A stretch of 64,000 bases of DNA from Streptomyces sp. NRRL S-31 (GCF_000718775.1 NZ_JOCB01000005.1:1-64000); one strand, 5' to 3'. Shown: positions 47,037 through 58,489, counted from the first letter of the stretch. Notes: generated by a model from the sequence alone, not told the origin. Translations and numbers: made by a program.

Positions 47037-47390
47037 ATACGCATCTCTTGGCCCGCGGGCAACATCACCGCGACCCTCGACGCGCACGCACCGACGGTGC
47101 GGGCCCTCGCCGAGGCGCTGCCCCTCGCCTCGACGGCGCGCACCCGGGGTGAGGAGGGGTATTCCGACACAGGCGTCTCCGTTTCCCGTGAAACGGACGC
47201 CCGGCAGGTCGTGGAACCGGGCACAGTGGCCTTCCGGACGGACGGCGACGCGCTCGCCCTGCCCTACGGGCCCACGCCGATCTCGCGAGGGGCGGAACGC
47301 CGCCTCGCGAGCCCGTGCGACGTCCTCGGCGGTCTCGACGGGGACGCCGGTCTCCTGGCGACCGTACGGGACGGCGACCCCATCCGGGTC
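47037..47390 (+). pseudogene. Decayed cyclophilin-like fold gene
   Basis: About 118 codons retain the layout of the small Streptomyces cyclophilin-like proteins (RISWPAGNITATLDA, ALPYGPTPISRG, LASPCDVLG, LLATVRDGDPIRV). The expected ATG before RISW is ATA, so the start is lost (an earlier TTG at 47022 has no ribosome site). Typically conserved aromatic positions are altered (TRGEEGYSD where relatives have TWGEEVYFD; FRTDG for FWTDG). The frame misses its stop after DPIRV, while a TGA lies one base off frame at 47395. These comparisons are from memory. A parS-like palindrome lies inside (47181). Confidence 0.6.
47181..47194. promoter_or_regulatory. parS-like site in the decayed gene
   Basis: GTTTCCCGTGAAAC is one base away from the ParB consensus; CC and GG extend the palindrome on each side. 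Confidence 0.55.
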
Positions 47391-47442
47391 GGACTGATCG
47401 AGGACGGGCGCTCCAGCCGAGCCGCAGCGCCCTCCGACCGGG

Positions 47443-48522
47443 CTACCGCTCCTTGTGGAACGCTTCCGCCACCTTCAGGAAGATGTCGTTCGCCTCGGTC
47501 TCCCCGATCGTCACCCGCACACCCTCGCCCGGGAACGGCCGGACGACCACACCGTGCTCCTCGCACGCCTGCGCGAACGCGACCGTCCGCTCCCCCAGCC
47601 GCAGCCAGACGAAGTTCGCCTGGGTCTCCGGCACCGTCCAGCCATGGCCCCGCAGCCCGTCGACCACGCGCGTGCGCTCGCACACCAGCGAGCCGACCCG
47701 GCCCAGCAGCTCGTCCTCGGCCCGCAGCGAGGCGACCGCCGCCGTCTGCGCGAGCTGGCTCACGCCGAACGGCACCGCCGTCTTGCGCAGCGCCGCCGCC
47801 ACCGGCTCATGGGCGATCGCGAAACCGACGCGCAGCCCGGCCAGCCCGTACGCCTTGGAGAAGGTCCGCAGCACACAGACGTTGGGCCGCTCCCGGTACA
47901 GCTCGACCCCGTCGGGCACCTCGGTGTCGCGGTTGAACTCCCGGTAGGCCTCGTCGAGCACCACCAGCACATCGCCGGGCACCCGGTCGAGGAATCGTTC
48001 CAGCTCGGCCCGCCGCACCACCGTGCCGGTCGGGTTGTTGGGGTTGCACACGAAGATCAGCCGCGTGCGGTCGGTGATCGCGTCCGCCATCGCGTCCAGA
48101 TCGTGCACATCGCCCGGCGTCAGCGGGACCTGCACCGACCGGGCACCGCTGATCTGCGTGACGATCGGGTACGCCTCGAACGAGCGCCAGGCGTAGAGCA
48201 CCTCGTCACCAGGGCCGCTGGTGGCCTGCACCAGCTGCTGGGCGATGCCCACCGAACCGGTCCCCGTGGCCAGATGCGAGTGCGGCACACCGAAGCGCTC
48301 GGAGAGCTCGTCCATCAGCTCGGCGCAGGCCATGTCCGGGTAGCGGTTGAGGTCGCAGGCCGCCGTGGTCACCCTCTCCAGCACGCTCGGCAGCGGCGGG
48401 TAGGGGTTCTCGTTGGAGGAGAGCTTGTAGGCGACCGGCCCGCCGGCAGCGGCCGGCTTGCCCGGCTTGTAGGTGGGAATGCCTTCCAGCTCGGCGCGCA
48501 GCTTGGGGCTCGTCTCGCTCAC
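47443..48522 (-). CDS. hisC: Histidinol-phosphate aminotransferase (second copy-type, HisC family)
   Basis: This 359-aa class II PLP enzyme converts imidazole-acetol phosphate to histidinol phosphate, or acts on aromatic amino acids. Signature segments are [25 protein letters not shown] ([10 protein letters not shown]), DEAYREF and the PLP-Lys motif [18 protein letters not shown] 48522 has GAGGAGGA upstream. It is not in a his operon here, so a phenylalanine/tyrosine transaminase role is also plausible. Its 3' end is convergent to the decayed gene at 47037. Confidence 0.85.
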   Translation of the reverse strand: MSETSPKLRAELEGIPTYKPGKPAAAGGPVAYKLSSNENPYPPLPSVLERVTTAACDLNRYPDMACAELMDELSERFGVPHSHLATGTGSVGIAQQLVQATSGPGDEVLYAWRSFEAYPIVTQISGARSVQVPLTPGDVHDLDAMADAITDRTRLIFVCNPNNPTGTVVRRAELERFLDRVPGDVLVVLDEAYREFNRDTEVPDGVELYRERPNVCVLRTFSKAYGLAGLRVGFAIAHEPVAAALRKTAVPFGVSQLAQTAAVASLRAEDELLGRVGSLVCERTRVVDGLRGHGWTVPETQANFVWLRLGERTVAFAQACEEHGVVVRPFPGEGVRVTIGETEANDIFLKVAEAFHKER

Positions 48523-48977
48523 CGCAGTCCTCCTCGCGACCACCGGCGGACCGTCGACACCGCCGGCTTCCAATACTTCTCACCTTATGAGGATTCGGCG
48601 CCGCTGAGTACAGGCCCGGGAGCCTCGGACACACGGCTACCGGCCCCGGGGAAGAGGTGGATCTCACGGCTCCCGGGGGCATCAGGGGCATCCCTGTACG
48701 AAGGCGCATGTTTCGGGGGGCGCGTCGTACATATATCTACGCGCCGGTGGCTTGCGCCCTGGCGCGCGTCGCCCGTGCAGGTGAGTTGAGACCTCTTCGA
48801 GACATCGGGCACTTGGCAGGCTCACACGCGTCGACACGCCACGTCTTACTATGGAACCGGGCAACTACCTTTCATTCCAGGTAAGTTGGCCTCTCTTGAC
48901 CATGCAGAAACGTGCCTGTCGAGGCGTGCATATGCGTCCGCACTACCCCACCGCATGAGCCCTACTATCGGCTCGCC
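48523..48977. other. Intergenic region between hisC and the LacI gene
   Basis: A 455-bp divergent gap with no gene. It includes a short AT-rich run near 48728-48740 and an imperfect inverted repeat CAACTACC ... GGTAAGTTG (48862-48888) close to the LacI-type regulator start, which could be its operator. Confidence 0.45.
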
Positions 48978-50090
48978 ATGACAGCAGCAGGGAAGCACCA
49001 GGTGAGCCGCGCGGAAACCTCACGTCGAGGCAGCCGGCCGGGTCGGGCGGGCATCAGGGACGTCGCCGCCGCCGCCGGGGTCTCCATCACGACCGTGTCC
49101 GACGCCCTCAACGGCAAGGGCCGGCTCCCGGATGCCACCCGGCGCCATGTCCGCGAGGTCGCCGACCGCCTCGGGTACCGCCCCTCGGCAGCCGCCCGCA
49201 CCCTCCGTACCGGCAAGTCGGGACTGATCGGCCTGACCGTGACGACGTACGGGGATGAACCTTTCACCTTCACCGAGTTCGCCTACTTCGCCGAGATGGC
49301 ACGGGCCGCCACCTCGGCCGCGCTCGCCCGCGGCTACGCCCTGGTCATCCTGCCCGCGACCTCCCGCCACGACGTCTGGTCCAACGTCGCCCTGGACGGC
49401 ACGGTCGTGATCGACCCCTCCGACCAGGACCCGGTCGTCAGCGAACTGGTCCGGCAGGGGCTGCCGGTCGTCTCCGACGGCCGCCCGGCCGGCTCCCTCC
49501 CCGTCACCGCCTGGGTCGACAACGACCACGAGGCCGCCGTCCTCGGCATCCTCGACCACCTCGCCGCCGCCGGCGCCCGCCGCATCGGTCTGCTCACGGG
49601 CACGTCGACGGACACCTACACCCATCTGTCGACCAGCGCCTACCTGCGGTGGTGCGAACGGGTCGGCCAGGACCCGGTCTACGAGGCATACCCGGCACAC
49701 GACCCGTGCGCCGGTGCCGTCGCCGCCGACCGTCTGCTCGCCCGCCCCGACCGGCCGGACGCGGTCTACGGACTGTTCGACCCCAACGGCACCGACCTGC
49801 TCGCCGCCGCCCGCCGCTACGGCCTGCGCGTCCCCGACGACCTGCTGCTGGTGTGCTGTAGCGAGTCCACCAAGTACGCCAGCACCGAGCCGCCGATCAC
49901 CACGCTCTCGCTGAAGCCGCGCCGCATCGGCACGGCCGTCGTCCAGCTCCTCATCGACGCCATCGAGGGCGTCGATGCCGACCAACCGGTCGAGCAGGTG
50001 ATACCGACCGAACTCATGGTCCGCACCTCCTCGCAGCGCCGGCCGCCGCGCACGACGGTCAGCCCGCCGCGGACCCCGGACGAGCGGTGA
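48978..50090 (+). CDS. LacI-family transcriptional regulator
   Basis: This 370-aa regulator has an N-terminal HTH (IRDVAAAAGVSITTVSDALN) with the LacI hinge region, followed by a periplasmic-binding-protein fold effector domain. Effector residues do not identify a sugar. No sugar-transport operon is adjacent, so its target may be itself or a distant gene. ATG 48978 is preferred; the upstream residues (from 48912) lack LacI-family features. Confidence 0.85.
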   Translation: MTAAGKHQVSRAETSRRGSRPGRAGIRDVAAAAGVSITTVSDALNGKGRLPDATRRHVREVADRLGYRPSAAARTLRTGKSGLIGLTVTTYGDEPFTFTEFAYFAEMARAATSAALARGYALVILPATSRHDVWSNVALDGTVVIDPSDQDPVVSELVRQGLPVVSDGRPAGSLPVTAWVDNDHEAAVLGILDHLAAAGARRIGLLTGTSTDTYTHLSTSAYLRWCERVGQDPVYEAYPAHDPCAGAVAADRLLARPDRPDAVYGLFDPNGTDLLAAARRYGLRVPDDLLLVCCSESTKYASTEPPITTLSLKPRRIGTAVVQLLIDAIEGVDADQPVEQVIPTELMVRTSSQRRPPRTTVSPPRTPDER

Positions 50091-50093
50091 GGG

Positions 50094-50129
50094 GGCCGGG
50101 CCCCGCACCGGCCGGCGCGGGGCCCGGCC
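50094..50129 (+). terminator. Terminator hairpin after the LacI gene
   Basis: GGCCGGGCCCCGC pairs perfectly with GCGGGGCCCGGCC (13 bp) three bases after the stop codon. Confidence 0.7.
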
Positions 50130-50357
50130 GGTGCGGCACATGGACTACCGGCCGAGGCACCGGCCGGCCGACAACCGACCGAACATCTGCCCAAACAGGG
50201 CGAAAGCCGCGGCGAACCGGCGTCTTGTTCCGATTCACCACCCCTGGGTCATCACACGGCGCGACGCGCGTTCCTATGATGGGCGCACGACACCGCGGAC
50301 CGCTGCGACCAGGCAGTCCGAAGCGGTGCAGATGCGGCGCGATGGTGGAGGGGTCTG

Positions 50358-51449
50358 ATGACTCAGGGGGCCGGTCAGGGACCCGAGGCGGAGCGGACGG
50401 CGACGCTGCGCGACTTCCGGGTACCCGCGTACGTCCACGAGACCGGTCCGTACGTCCACAGCACCCACCCCGGCAACGCCGTACCGGCGACCGACGAGGC
50501 GTATCCCGAGGGCTACCCCGAGGGATACACGCCCACCCAGCGCGACCTGCCGGTCATCAACCGCGGCGACACCCTCCAAGTCCCCGTGGAACCGGCCCCC
50601 GCCGCCCCGGCCCCGCAGGCCGCGACCGGCCCGGGACCGCTCTACGTCGTCGGCGACGTCCACGGCTACCTGGACGAGCTGGTGCTCGCCCTCCAGGAGC
50701 AGGGCCTGATCGACGCCTCGGGCCAGTGGTGCGCCGGCACCGCCCGGCTGTGGTTCCTCGGCGACTTCACCGACCGCGGTCCGGACGGCATCGGCGTCAT
50801 CGACCTGGTGATGCGGCTCTCCGCCGAGGCGGCCGCGGCGGGCGGCTACTGCAAGGCCCTCATGGGCAACCACGAGCTGCTGCTGCTCGGCGCCAAGCGG
50901 TTCGGCGACACCCCCGTCAACTCCGGCGCGGGCACCGCCACCTTCCAGGCGGCCTGGCTGCTCAACGGCGGGCAGAAGACCGACATGGACCGCCTCCAGG
51001 ACCACCACCTCCAGTGGATGGCCCGCCTGGACGCCGTCGAGATGGTCGACGGCTATCTGCTCGTCCACTCGGACACCACCGCCTACCTCGACTACGGCGA
51101 CTCCATCGAGGCGGTCAACGACACCGTCCGCGAGGCCCTGACCCGTAACGACGCCGACGAGGTCTGGGACCTGTTCCGCAAGTTCACCAAGCGTTTCTCC
51201 TTCCGCGACGAGGGCGGCGCCGATGCCGTGCGTTCCCTCCTCGATACGTACGGCGGCACCCGGATCGTTCACGGGCACAGCCCGATCCCCTACCTCCTCG
51301 GCCAAGTCGGCTCCGAGGACGACGAGGAGGGCACCGGCCCGGTCGTCGAGGGACCGCACGTCTACGCCGGCGGGCTCGCCATCGCCATGGACGGCGGAGT
51401 GACCATGGCCGGAAAGCTGCTGGTACGCGAACTTCCGCTGGATGTCTGA
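50358..51449 (+). CDS. Metallophosphoesterase (calcineurin-like phosphatase)
   Basis: This 363-aa protein has the PPP-type metal motifs: VVGDVHGYLDELV, FLGDFTDRGPDGI, MGNHELLLLG, LLVHSD and HGHSPIPYLL. An N-terminal ~85-residue Pro-rich region precedes them, so it is probably a cytoplasmic enzyme with a flexible tail. Substrates could be phosphoproteins or nucleotides. The ATG has GGAGGGG upstream. Confidence 0.9.
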   Translation: MTQGAGQGPEAERTATLRDFRVPAYVHETGPYVHSTHPGNAVPATDEAYPEGYPEGYTPTQRDLPVINRGDTLQVPVEPAPAAPAPQAATGPGPLYVVGDVHGYLDELVLALQEQGLIDASGQWCAGTARLWFLGDFTDRGPDGIGVIDLVMRLSAEAAAAGGYCKALMGNHELLLLGAKRFGDTPVNSGAGTATFQAAWLLNGGQKTDMDRLQDHHLQWMARLDAVEMVDGYLLVHSDTTAYLDYGDSIEAVNDTVREALTRNDADEVWDLFRKFTKRFSFRDEGGADAVRSLLDTYGGTRIVHGHSPIPYLLGQVGSEDDEEGTGPVVEGPHVYAGGLAIAMDGGVTMAGKLLVRELPLDV

Positions 51450-51635
51450 CCGTTCCCCCGGCCGACCTCACCCGGCCGCGTAAGCGCAGGCCGGACGGCA
51501 ATTTCCGGCAATTACTGTCACCACGCGCCGTGCCGGCTCTACCATCTGCTTGTCCGTAGCAGGCTCCCCTCCGTTTCTGCCCGACGGCTCGCCGGCGTGC
51601 GAGCACCAAGCCCTACGGAGCATCGGGGGATGCAC

Positions 51636-52505
51636 ATGAACAGCGTTCCGCAGCACTTGCAGAGCGAGGACCGGCAGGACTTCGAGCGGCTCCTCGATGA
51701 GGTGCTGCGCTCCGCACCACACCGACCGGATCTGGCCGCCGTCGGAGAACGGCTCACCACCGCACAACTGCGCGCCATGGCACTCGACGCCTCCGCACTG
51801 ATCACGGCGGCAGCGGCGGCCGAGTACGAGCACTACGTCGGGGTCCGCGACGCACTGCGCCACCCGGCACTGTCCGCCCCGCCCGCCGCCGGCGAGACCA
51901 CCACCGCGCTCCCGGATCCGAGCGCCCCGGACTCCGGCAGCGGCCGCCGCGAGGAGGCCGACGACCCCGGCGCGGGCGCCCTCGCGGTGATCGCCGTCCT
52001 GGCACCCGTCCTGTCCGGGACCGCGGCGGTGATCTTCCTGCTCGTCGGCTACGTCCTGAAGGTGCTGAACCCGGGACACACCCTGGCCCGGACCCTGCTC
52101 ACCACCGGCTGGGTGTTCGGCGCCATCACCGCGGCGGCGATCGTCGTCGCCGCCGTCGCGCTGCTGCTCACCGCCCTGCGCAACGGCACCCCGGCGGACG
52201 CCCGGGCCCGGGCCACGGCGGACGAGGAACTGGCCAGGGCCAGGGAGGACTGGCGGGACGCCCTGCGGGAGCGCGGCATCCTGCCCTTCCTCCGGACGGC
52301 ACTGGCCGAACCCGGCCGGGCCACGCGCCCCACGGCCCCACCCGCGCCGACCGGCCGCATACCGCGCCTGGGCTACGACCGGCCCGGTTTCAGCAGCCCC
52401 GACGACGGCGCCACGACCGACCGTCCGAGCTACACCGGTCCCGACTACTCCAGCCCGGGCTTCAGCGGCCCGGACTTCGGCGGCCCGGAGCATCCACCGG
52501 AGTAG
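51636..52505 (+). CDS. Membrane protein with two helices, hypothetical
   Basis: This 289-aa protein has a helical acidic N-terminal domain (DRQDFERLLDEVLRSAPH), two hydrophobic segments (VIAVLAPVLSGTAAVIFLLVG and ITAAAIVVAAVALLLTAL), a charged middle and a C-terminal repetitive tail (YTGPDYSSPGFSGPDFGGPE). The tail has four to five short Gly/Pro/Ser-Asp units. The conserved N-terminal domain is present in many Streptomyces but I do not recognise a function. ATG 51630 is only two codons earlier and is equally possible. Confidence 0.75.
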   Translation: MNSVPQHLQSEDRQDFERLLDEVLRSAPHRPDLAAVGERLTTAQLRAMALDASALITAAAAAEYEHYVGVRDALRHPALSAPPAAGETTTALPDPSAPDSGSGRREEADDPGAGALAVIAVLAPVLSGTAAVIFLLVGYVLKVLNPGHTLARTLLTTGWVFGAITAAAIVVAAVALLLTALRNGTPADARARATADEELARAREDWRDALRERGILPFLRTALAEPGRATRPTAPPAPTGRIPRLGYDRPGFSSPDDGATTDRPSYTGPDYSSPGFSGPDFGGPEHPPE

Positions 52506-52546
52506 TCCCGCCGCCGGACCGGCCAGCGGCGGGCTCACCGCGCGGT

Positions 52547-54495
<1,949 letters not shown>

Positions 54496-54572
54496 GCAAA
54501 GGTGCCTCCACGCTAGCGCCATGTGTGGCGCGGTGAACAGTGGGCCCCCGACGTTCTTGGGATGATCGGGCG

Positions 54573-56027
54573 GTGACCAGGATGGAGCAGTACCCCTACC
54601 AGCCGCCCGAACCGCGCCCGCGAGACGGCTCGGAAGAGGACACCGGGCACGGCCACTCCGCGCCCGGGAGCGGCCGTGAGACCCGCCCTGGGCACGACCA
54701 CCAACACGGCTCCGGTTCCGGTCACACGCACGGTCACAGCCACAGCCACGGCCCCGCCGCCCCCGTCTCCCAGCATCTGCGCAAGGTGATCGCGGCGATC
54801 CTGATCCCCTTCACCGCCGCGGTTCTGGTCGGCCTCGTGGTGCTCTGGCCCGGGGACGCCCCGTCCCACAAGCGCACGGGCGTCGGTTTCGACCGGCAGA
54901 CCCAGCAGGCGACGGTCACCCGGGTCGTCGGCATCAGCTGCAAGTCGGCGAGCGCCTCCGGTGTCCCCCCGACCGGCGACACCTCCACCGCAGAGGGCAG
55001 CTCGGCTCAGCAACAGGCCGACGGGGACTGCAAGAAGGCGACCATCCGGGTCGACACCGGCAAGGACGAAGGTCGTACCTTCACCGAGATCGTGCAGCCG
55101 GACCAGTCGCGGCAGCTCCACCAGGGCGAGAAGGTCGTGGTCGCCTACGAGCCCTCGGCGCCGAAGGACCTCCAGTACGCGGTGACCGACGTGAACCGGA
55201 CGTTCCCCATGACGCTGCTCGCGGGGATCTTCGCGGTGGCCGTCGTGGTGGTGGGCCGGCTGCGGGGTCTCATGGCGCTGGTAGCGCTGGCCGTCAGCTT
55301 CCTGGTGCTGACGCTGTTCATCCTGCCGGCCATCCTCCAGGGGTCGAACCCGCTGGTGGTGGCCGTGGTCGGGTCGAGCGCCATCATGCTGATCGCCCTG
55401 TACATGTGCCATGGACTGTCGGCCCGTACCTCGGTGGCGGTGCTCGGCACACTGATCTCGCTGGTGCTGATCGGGGCGCTCGGCTCGCTGTTCATCGGCT
55501 GGGCCGCGCTGACCGGCAACACCGACGACAACACCGGCCTGATCCACGGGCTGTATCCGTCGATCGACATGAGCGGCCTGCTGCTGGCCGGAGTCATCAT
55601 CGGTTCGCTCGGTGTCCTGGACGACGTGACGGTGACACAGACCTCGGCAGTCTGGGAGCTGCACGAGGCCAACCCGTCGATGGGCTGGCGCGGGCTGTAC
55701 CGGGCGGGCATCCGGATCGGCCGCGACCACATCGCGTCCGTGGTCAACACCCTGGTGCTCGCCTACGCCGGTGCAGCGCTCCCGTTGCTGCTGCTGTTCT
55801 CCATCGCGCAGAGCAGCGTCGGGACGGTGGCCAACAGCGAGCTGGTGGCCGAGGAGATCGTGCGCACGCTGGTGGGCTCGATCGGTCTCGTCGCCTCGGT
55901 CCCGGTCACCACGGCGCTGGCCGCGCTGGTGGTGTCGGCCGACCGGGTCCGACCGGCTGCCGAGCCCTCCGCCGGAACCCCGGCCGGTCCGGCCCGTGGC
56001 GGTCGGGGCCGACGGCGCAAGCGGTGA
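54573..56027 (+). CDS. YibE/F family membrane protein with a His-rich N-terminus
   Basis: This 484-aa protein starts with a cytoplasmic His/Gly-rich region (residues ~20-65: GHGHS, HDHQHGSGSGHTHGHSHSHG), has one helix, an extracytoplasmic domain with Cys (ISCKSAS, DCKKAT), and then about seven helices of the YibE/F domain. The His-rich part could bind zinc, nickel or copper. The family has no established function. It is divergent from thiC. GTG 54573 is used; ATG 54582 is a close alternative. Confidence 0.85.
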   Translation: MTRMEQYPYQPPEPRPRDGSEEDTGHGHSAPGSGRETRPGHDHQHGSGSGHTHGHSHSHGPAAPVSQHLRKVIAAILIPFTAAVLVGLVVLWPGDAPSHKRTGVGFDRQTQQATVTRVVGISCKSASASGVPPTGDTSTAEGSSAQQQADGDCKKATIRVDTGKDEGRTFTEIVQPDQSRQLHQGEKVVVAYEPSAPKDLQYAVTDVNRTFPMTLLAGIFAVAVVVVGRLRGLMALVALAVSFLVLTLFILPAILQGSNPLVVAVVGSSAIMLIALYMCHGLSARTSVAVLGTLISLVLIGALGSLFIGWAALTGNTDDNTGLIHGLYPSIDMSGLLLAGVIIGSLGVLDDVTVTQTSAVWELHEANPSMGWRGLYRAGIRIGRDHIASVVNTLVLAYAGAALPLLLLFSIAQSSVGTVANSELVAEEIVRTLVGSIGLVASVPVTTALAALVVSADRVRPAAEPSAGTPAGPARGGRGRRRKR

Positions 56028-56117
56028 GCGGGGCGACCCCGCCGCCCCCATGCAGAAGCGTTCCTGCACAACTCCGCGCGGAACAGCGGAGCGTGCCGTG
56101 CTCCGTGTCGCGATGCC

Positions 56118-56555
56118 TCAGCCGGCGCTCTGTTCCTCGGCCAGGATGCGGTCCAGCGCCTCGTCGAGGTGCGCGTCGAAATCGGCCAGCGCGCCTTCCT
56201 GTCCGAGCGGCACGAGTTTGTCCGTGCGGTCGAGGAAGGCCACGAGCGGGGGCGCCGACGAGCGGAACAGGGCGTGGTCGCCTCCCACCTGAAGCCGGAT
56301 CAGCACCTCGCCCAGCACCTCGGAGTCGGCGGGGTAGATCCGCACGTCCCCCTCGCCGCAGGGACGGCCGACCCCGTCGATCAGCAGCTCCCGCCCGAAG
56401 GCCCAGGTCACCGGGGCGTCACCGGGCAGATGGAAGGTGAGCCGCACGGCATAGGGATCACTGGTCTCGTAGCGCAACTCCACCGGGATGCGGAAGGAGA
56501 GCTCCTCCGACACGAGAAAGCTCATCATGACTTCTGCCTGTACGGACTCGCGCAT
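56118..56555 (-). CDS. ssgA: Sporulation cell-division activator SsgA
   Basis: This 145-aa SALP protein matches SsgA by length and sequence (MSFLVSEELSFRIPVELRY, VTWAFGRELL, PLVAFLDRTDKLVPLGQE). SsgA marks future septum sites and with SsgB recruits FtsZ in aerial hyphae; this is established in S. coelicolor and S. griseus. The gene lies next to its activator ssgR, in the same direction. Confidence 0.95.
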   Translation of the reverse strand: MRESVQAEVMMSFLVSEELSFRIPVELRYETSDPYAVRLTFHLPGDAPVTWAFGRELLIDGVGRPCGEGDVRIYPADSEVLGEVLIRLQVGGDHALFRSSAPPLVAFLDRTDKLVPLGQEGALADFDAHLDEALDRILAEEQSAG

Positions 56556-56565
56556 TGCCTATCCC

Positions 56566-56612
56566 GTCATATGACATCGACTGGCCGGGATTGATCCCTC
56601 TGACCGTGGTCA
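56566..56612. promoter_or_regulatory. ssgA upstream region with palindromes
   Basis: GTCATATGAC (56566-56575) and TGACC-GT-GGTCA (56601-56612) lie in the 99-bp gap upstream of ssgA. One may be the SsgR target; no experimental site is assigned here. Confidence 0.5.
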
Positions 56613-56654
56613 AATCTTGCTGAAAGTACACAAGAGATCACAAGGAGTAAGTTT

Positions 56655-57629
56655 TCAGATACTGATAGCGAGGGTGAGTGATCCCAGATGCCGCCCGATC
56701 TCCGTCTGGAGCCGACAGGCCGCCGGCAGCAGCCGATCGGCCTGGTGGGCGGGGAGGGAGAGGGCCACAGTGGCCGCGGTGGTGCCCACCGTGATCGGAA
56801 GCGCGGCGCACACCGTGCCGACCGCGTACTCCTGCCGCTCCACCACCGGCTCCATCCGCCGGGTGCGGGCCAGCCGGCGCAGCAGCGCGTCGTCGTCGCG
56901 GACCGTGTACGGGGTGAGGGGCCGGACGGGATAGCGGGCGAGGTGGTCCCGCCGCGCGTCCTCGTCCAGCTGGGAGAGCAGACACTGGCCGATCGCGTGC
57001 GCGTGGCCGGTCTCGCGGAAATCCGCCCACTCCTGGACCGCCGGGGCCTGACGGGAGTCGGAGACGCAGAGCACCTGGATCTCACCGTCCCGGTACATCG
57101 CGTAGTACACCGGCACTCCGATGGAATCGCGCCAGTGCGCGAGCGTCTCCGCCACCGTGGTGCGACGTTTCTGCCGGGCTCCGTCGCGGCTCAGCCGCTC
57201 GGCGGCGTCACCGAGGAAGAACAGCCCCTTCTCCCGGCGCAGATAACCCTCGTGCACCAGGGTGCGCAGCAGGTGGTACGTCGTGGGCAGTGCGAGACCG
57301 GTCTCACGGGCGAGTTGCTTGGCGGGCGTGCCGTAGGCGTGTCCGGCGACGGACTCCAGCAGGCGCATGGCGCGCTGGACGGACCCGATGAGCGTCGCGG
57401 CGGGCGGGACAGGGGATGCGGGGCCGGCCGTCCGCGGTTCCGGCCGGGTGGTGCGGGGCGGTGGTCCGCCGGCCTCCGGGGCGGGCGGGGGGCCGGAGCG
57501 GTCCGCCGTGTGTACGCGGACGTGTGCGGGGGCGGTGAGGGGTGCCGATCGCTGGAGGGGGGGTGCGCAGGAGCGCGGTGCGACGGCGGGTGCGTGGGGT
57601 TCTGCCGGTGCGGTGTCAACCGTGGCCAA
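56655..57629 (-). CDS. ssgR: IclR-family activator of ssgA, SsgR
   Basis: This 324-aa protein has a winged HTH (SVQRAMRLLESVAGH; QLARETGLALPTTYHLLRTL) and an IclR effector domain. In S. coelicolor SsgR switches on ssgA before sporulation. TTG 57629 has GGGAG six bases upstream. This gives an N-terminal Pro/Ala-rich extension of about 80 residues, which is longer than I would expect; a shorter start without the extension cannot be excluded, although none is visible. Confidence 0.88.
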   Translation of the reverse strand: MATVDTAPAEPHAPAVAPRSCAPPLQRSAPLTAPAHVRVHTADRSGPPPAPEAGGPPPRTTRPEPRTAGPASPVPPAATLIGSVQRAMRLLESVAGHAYGTPAKQLARETGLALPTTYHLLRTLVHEGYLRREKGLFFLGDAAERLSRDGARQKRRTTVAETLAHWRDSIGVPVYYAMYRDGEIQVLCVSDSRQAPAVQEWADFRETGHAHAIGQCLLSQLDEDARRDHLARYPVRPLTPYTVRDDDALLRRLARTRRMEPVVERQEYAVGTVCAALPITVGTTAATVALSLPAHQADRLLPAACRLQTEIGRHLGSLTLAISI

Positions 57630-57759
57630 GGGTTACTCCCGAAGCGCGAGGGGGGAGCCCGTGCGGGGGTGGAGCACGGGGAGTCTGCGCCACCCACGGA
57701 GCCGGAACCCGTGGGAGGTTCCGGACTCTAACCGTCCGCCACCGCGGCGTGACCGCTCC

Positions 57760-57788
57760 GGAGGGAAACTTCCCTCCCCCGAGGGAAC
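57760..57788. terminator. Triple-arm alternative hairpin between DUF5326 gene and ssgR
   Basis: GGAGGGAA-AC-TTCCCTCC is followed by CCC and another GAGGGAA, so the middle arm can pair with either neighbour. It may terminate the upstream DUF5326 transcript or influence ssgR leader structure. Confidence 0.5.
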
Positions 57789-57825
57789 CGGCGCTCCCGT
57801 CACCTTCGACCGGCGCCCCGGTGGC

Positions 57826-58038
57826 TCACCAGTCGCCGCGTGACGAGGAGCTCCCCGTGAACTTGCGCACGACGTAGATCAGACCGCCGACCAGGGCGAC
57901 GAATATCAGCGCCTTGAACAGCAGACCGATCACGAACCCGACCACCGTCGCTATCAGGCCGCCGAACACGACCAGGGCGATGACCGGCACCGCGACCCAC
58001 TTCACCCACCACGGTAGCCCCGCGAAGATCTCTCGCAT
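57826..58038 (-). CDS. DUF5326 small membrane protein
   Basis: This 70-aa protein has two hydrophobic helices (WVKWVAVPVIALVVFGGLIA and VVGFVIGLLFKALIFVALVGG) and a Ser-rich end. It resembles the DUF5326 family of Streptomyces membrane proteins, which has no known role. It is in line with ssgR but separated by a hairpin region. Confidence 0.8.
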   Translation of the reverse strand: MREIFAGLPWWVKWVAVPVIALVVFGGLIATVVGFVIGLLFKALIFVALVGGLIYVVRKFTGSSSSRGDW

Positions 58039-58171
58039 CGCCCTCGTCCTTTGCGTCTCGTGCGTTGTCGATGTTCCGCACTCGATGCTAGGGCCGCGGA
58101 GGGGCTCCGCGGGGGTCGCGCATCCCTTGTCCTCCCCTGACCCGTCCCCTAGGGAACCCTGGGAAGCGGGC

Positions 58172-58489
58172 TCACGCCTCGGGCGGAGAGAACACGACGA
58201 GCACCCGGAGGTCCTCGCTGATGTGGTGGAACTTGTGGGGGACCCCGGCCGGCACGTACACGACGCTTCCCCGCGCGACCTCGGTCGTCTCCGGTCCGAC
58301 CGTGAGCGAGGCCCGGCCGCTGACCACGAGGTACACCTCGTCCTGGTGGTGCGGCTGCTGCGGGTCGTGCCCGCCCGCGTCGAGGGCGTACAAGCCGACC
58401 GACATGTTCCGCTCGCGCAGGAACTGTAGGTAGGCACCCTCGTTGGCGGCGCGTTCCGCCTCCAGTTCGTCCAGCCGGAATGCCTTCAT
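58172..58489 (-). CDS. Cupin-domain protein
   Basis: This 105-aa single-domain cupin has the metal-binding motif 1 HDPQQPHHQDEVYLVVSG and motif 2 around GVPHKFHHISEDLRV, both with His ligands. It could be an oxygenase, isomerase or sensor. ATG 58489 (MKAFRLDEL) fits family starts; the longer upstream frame is GC-rich and unlikely. Confidence 0.8.
   Translation of the reverse strand: MKAFRLDELEAERAANEGAYLQFLRERNMSVGLYALDAGGHDPQQPHHQDEVYLVVSGRASLTVGPETTEVARGSVVYVPAGVPHKFHHISEDLRVLVVFSPPEA

Noticed and set aside
47391..47936. Plus-strand extension of the cyclophilin-like frame across hisC
   Set aside because: It is antisense to hisC, has no conserved sequence and results from loss of the original stop.
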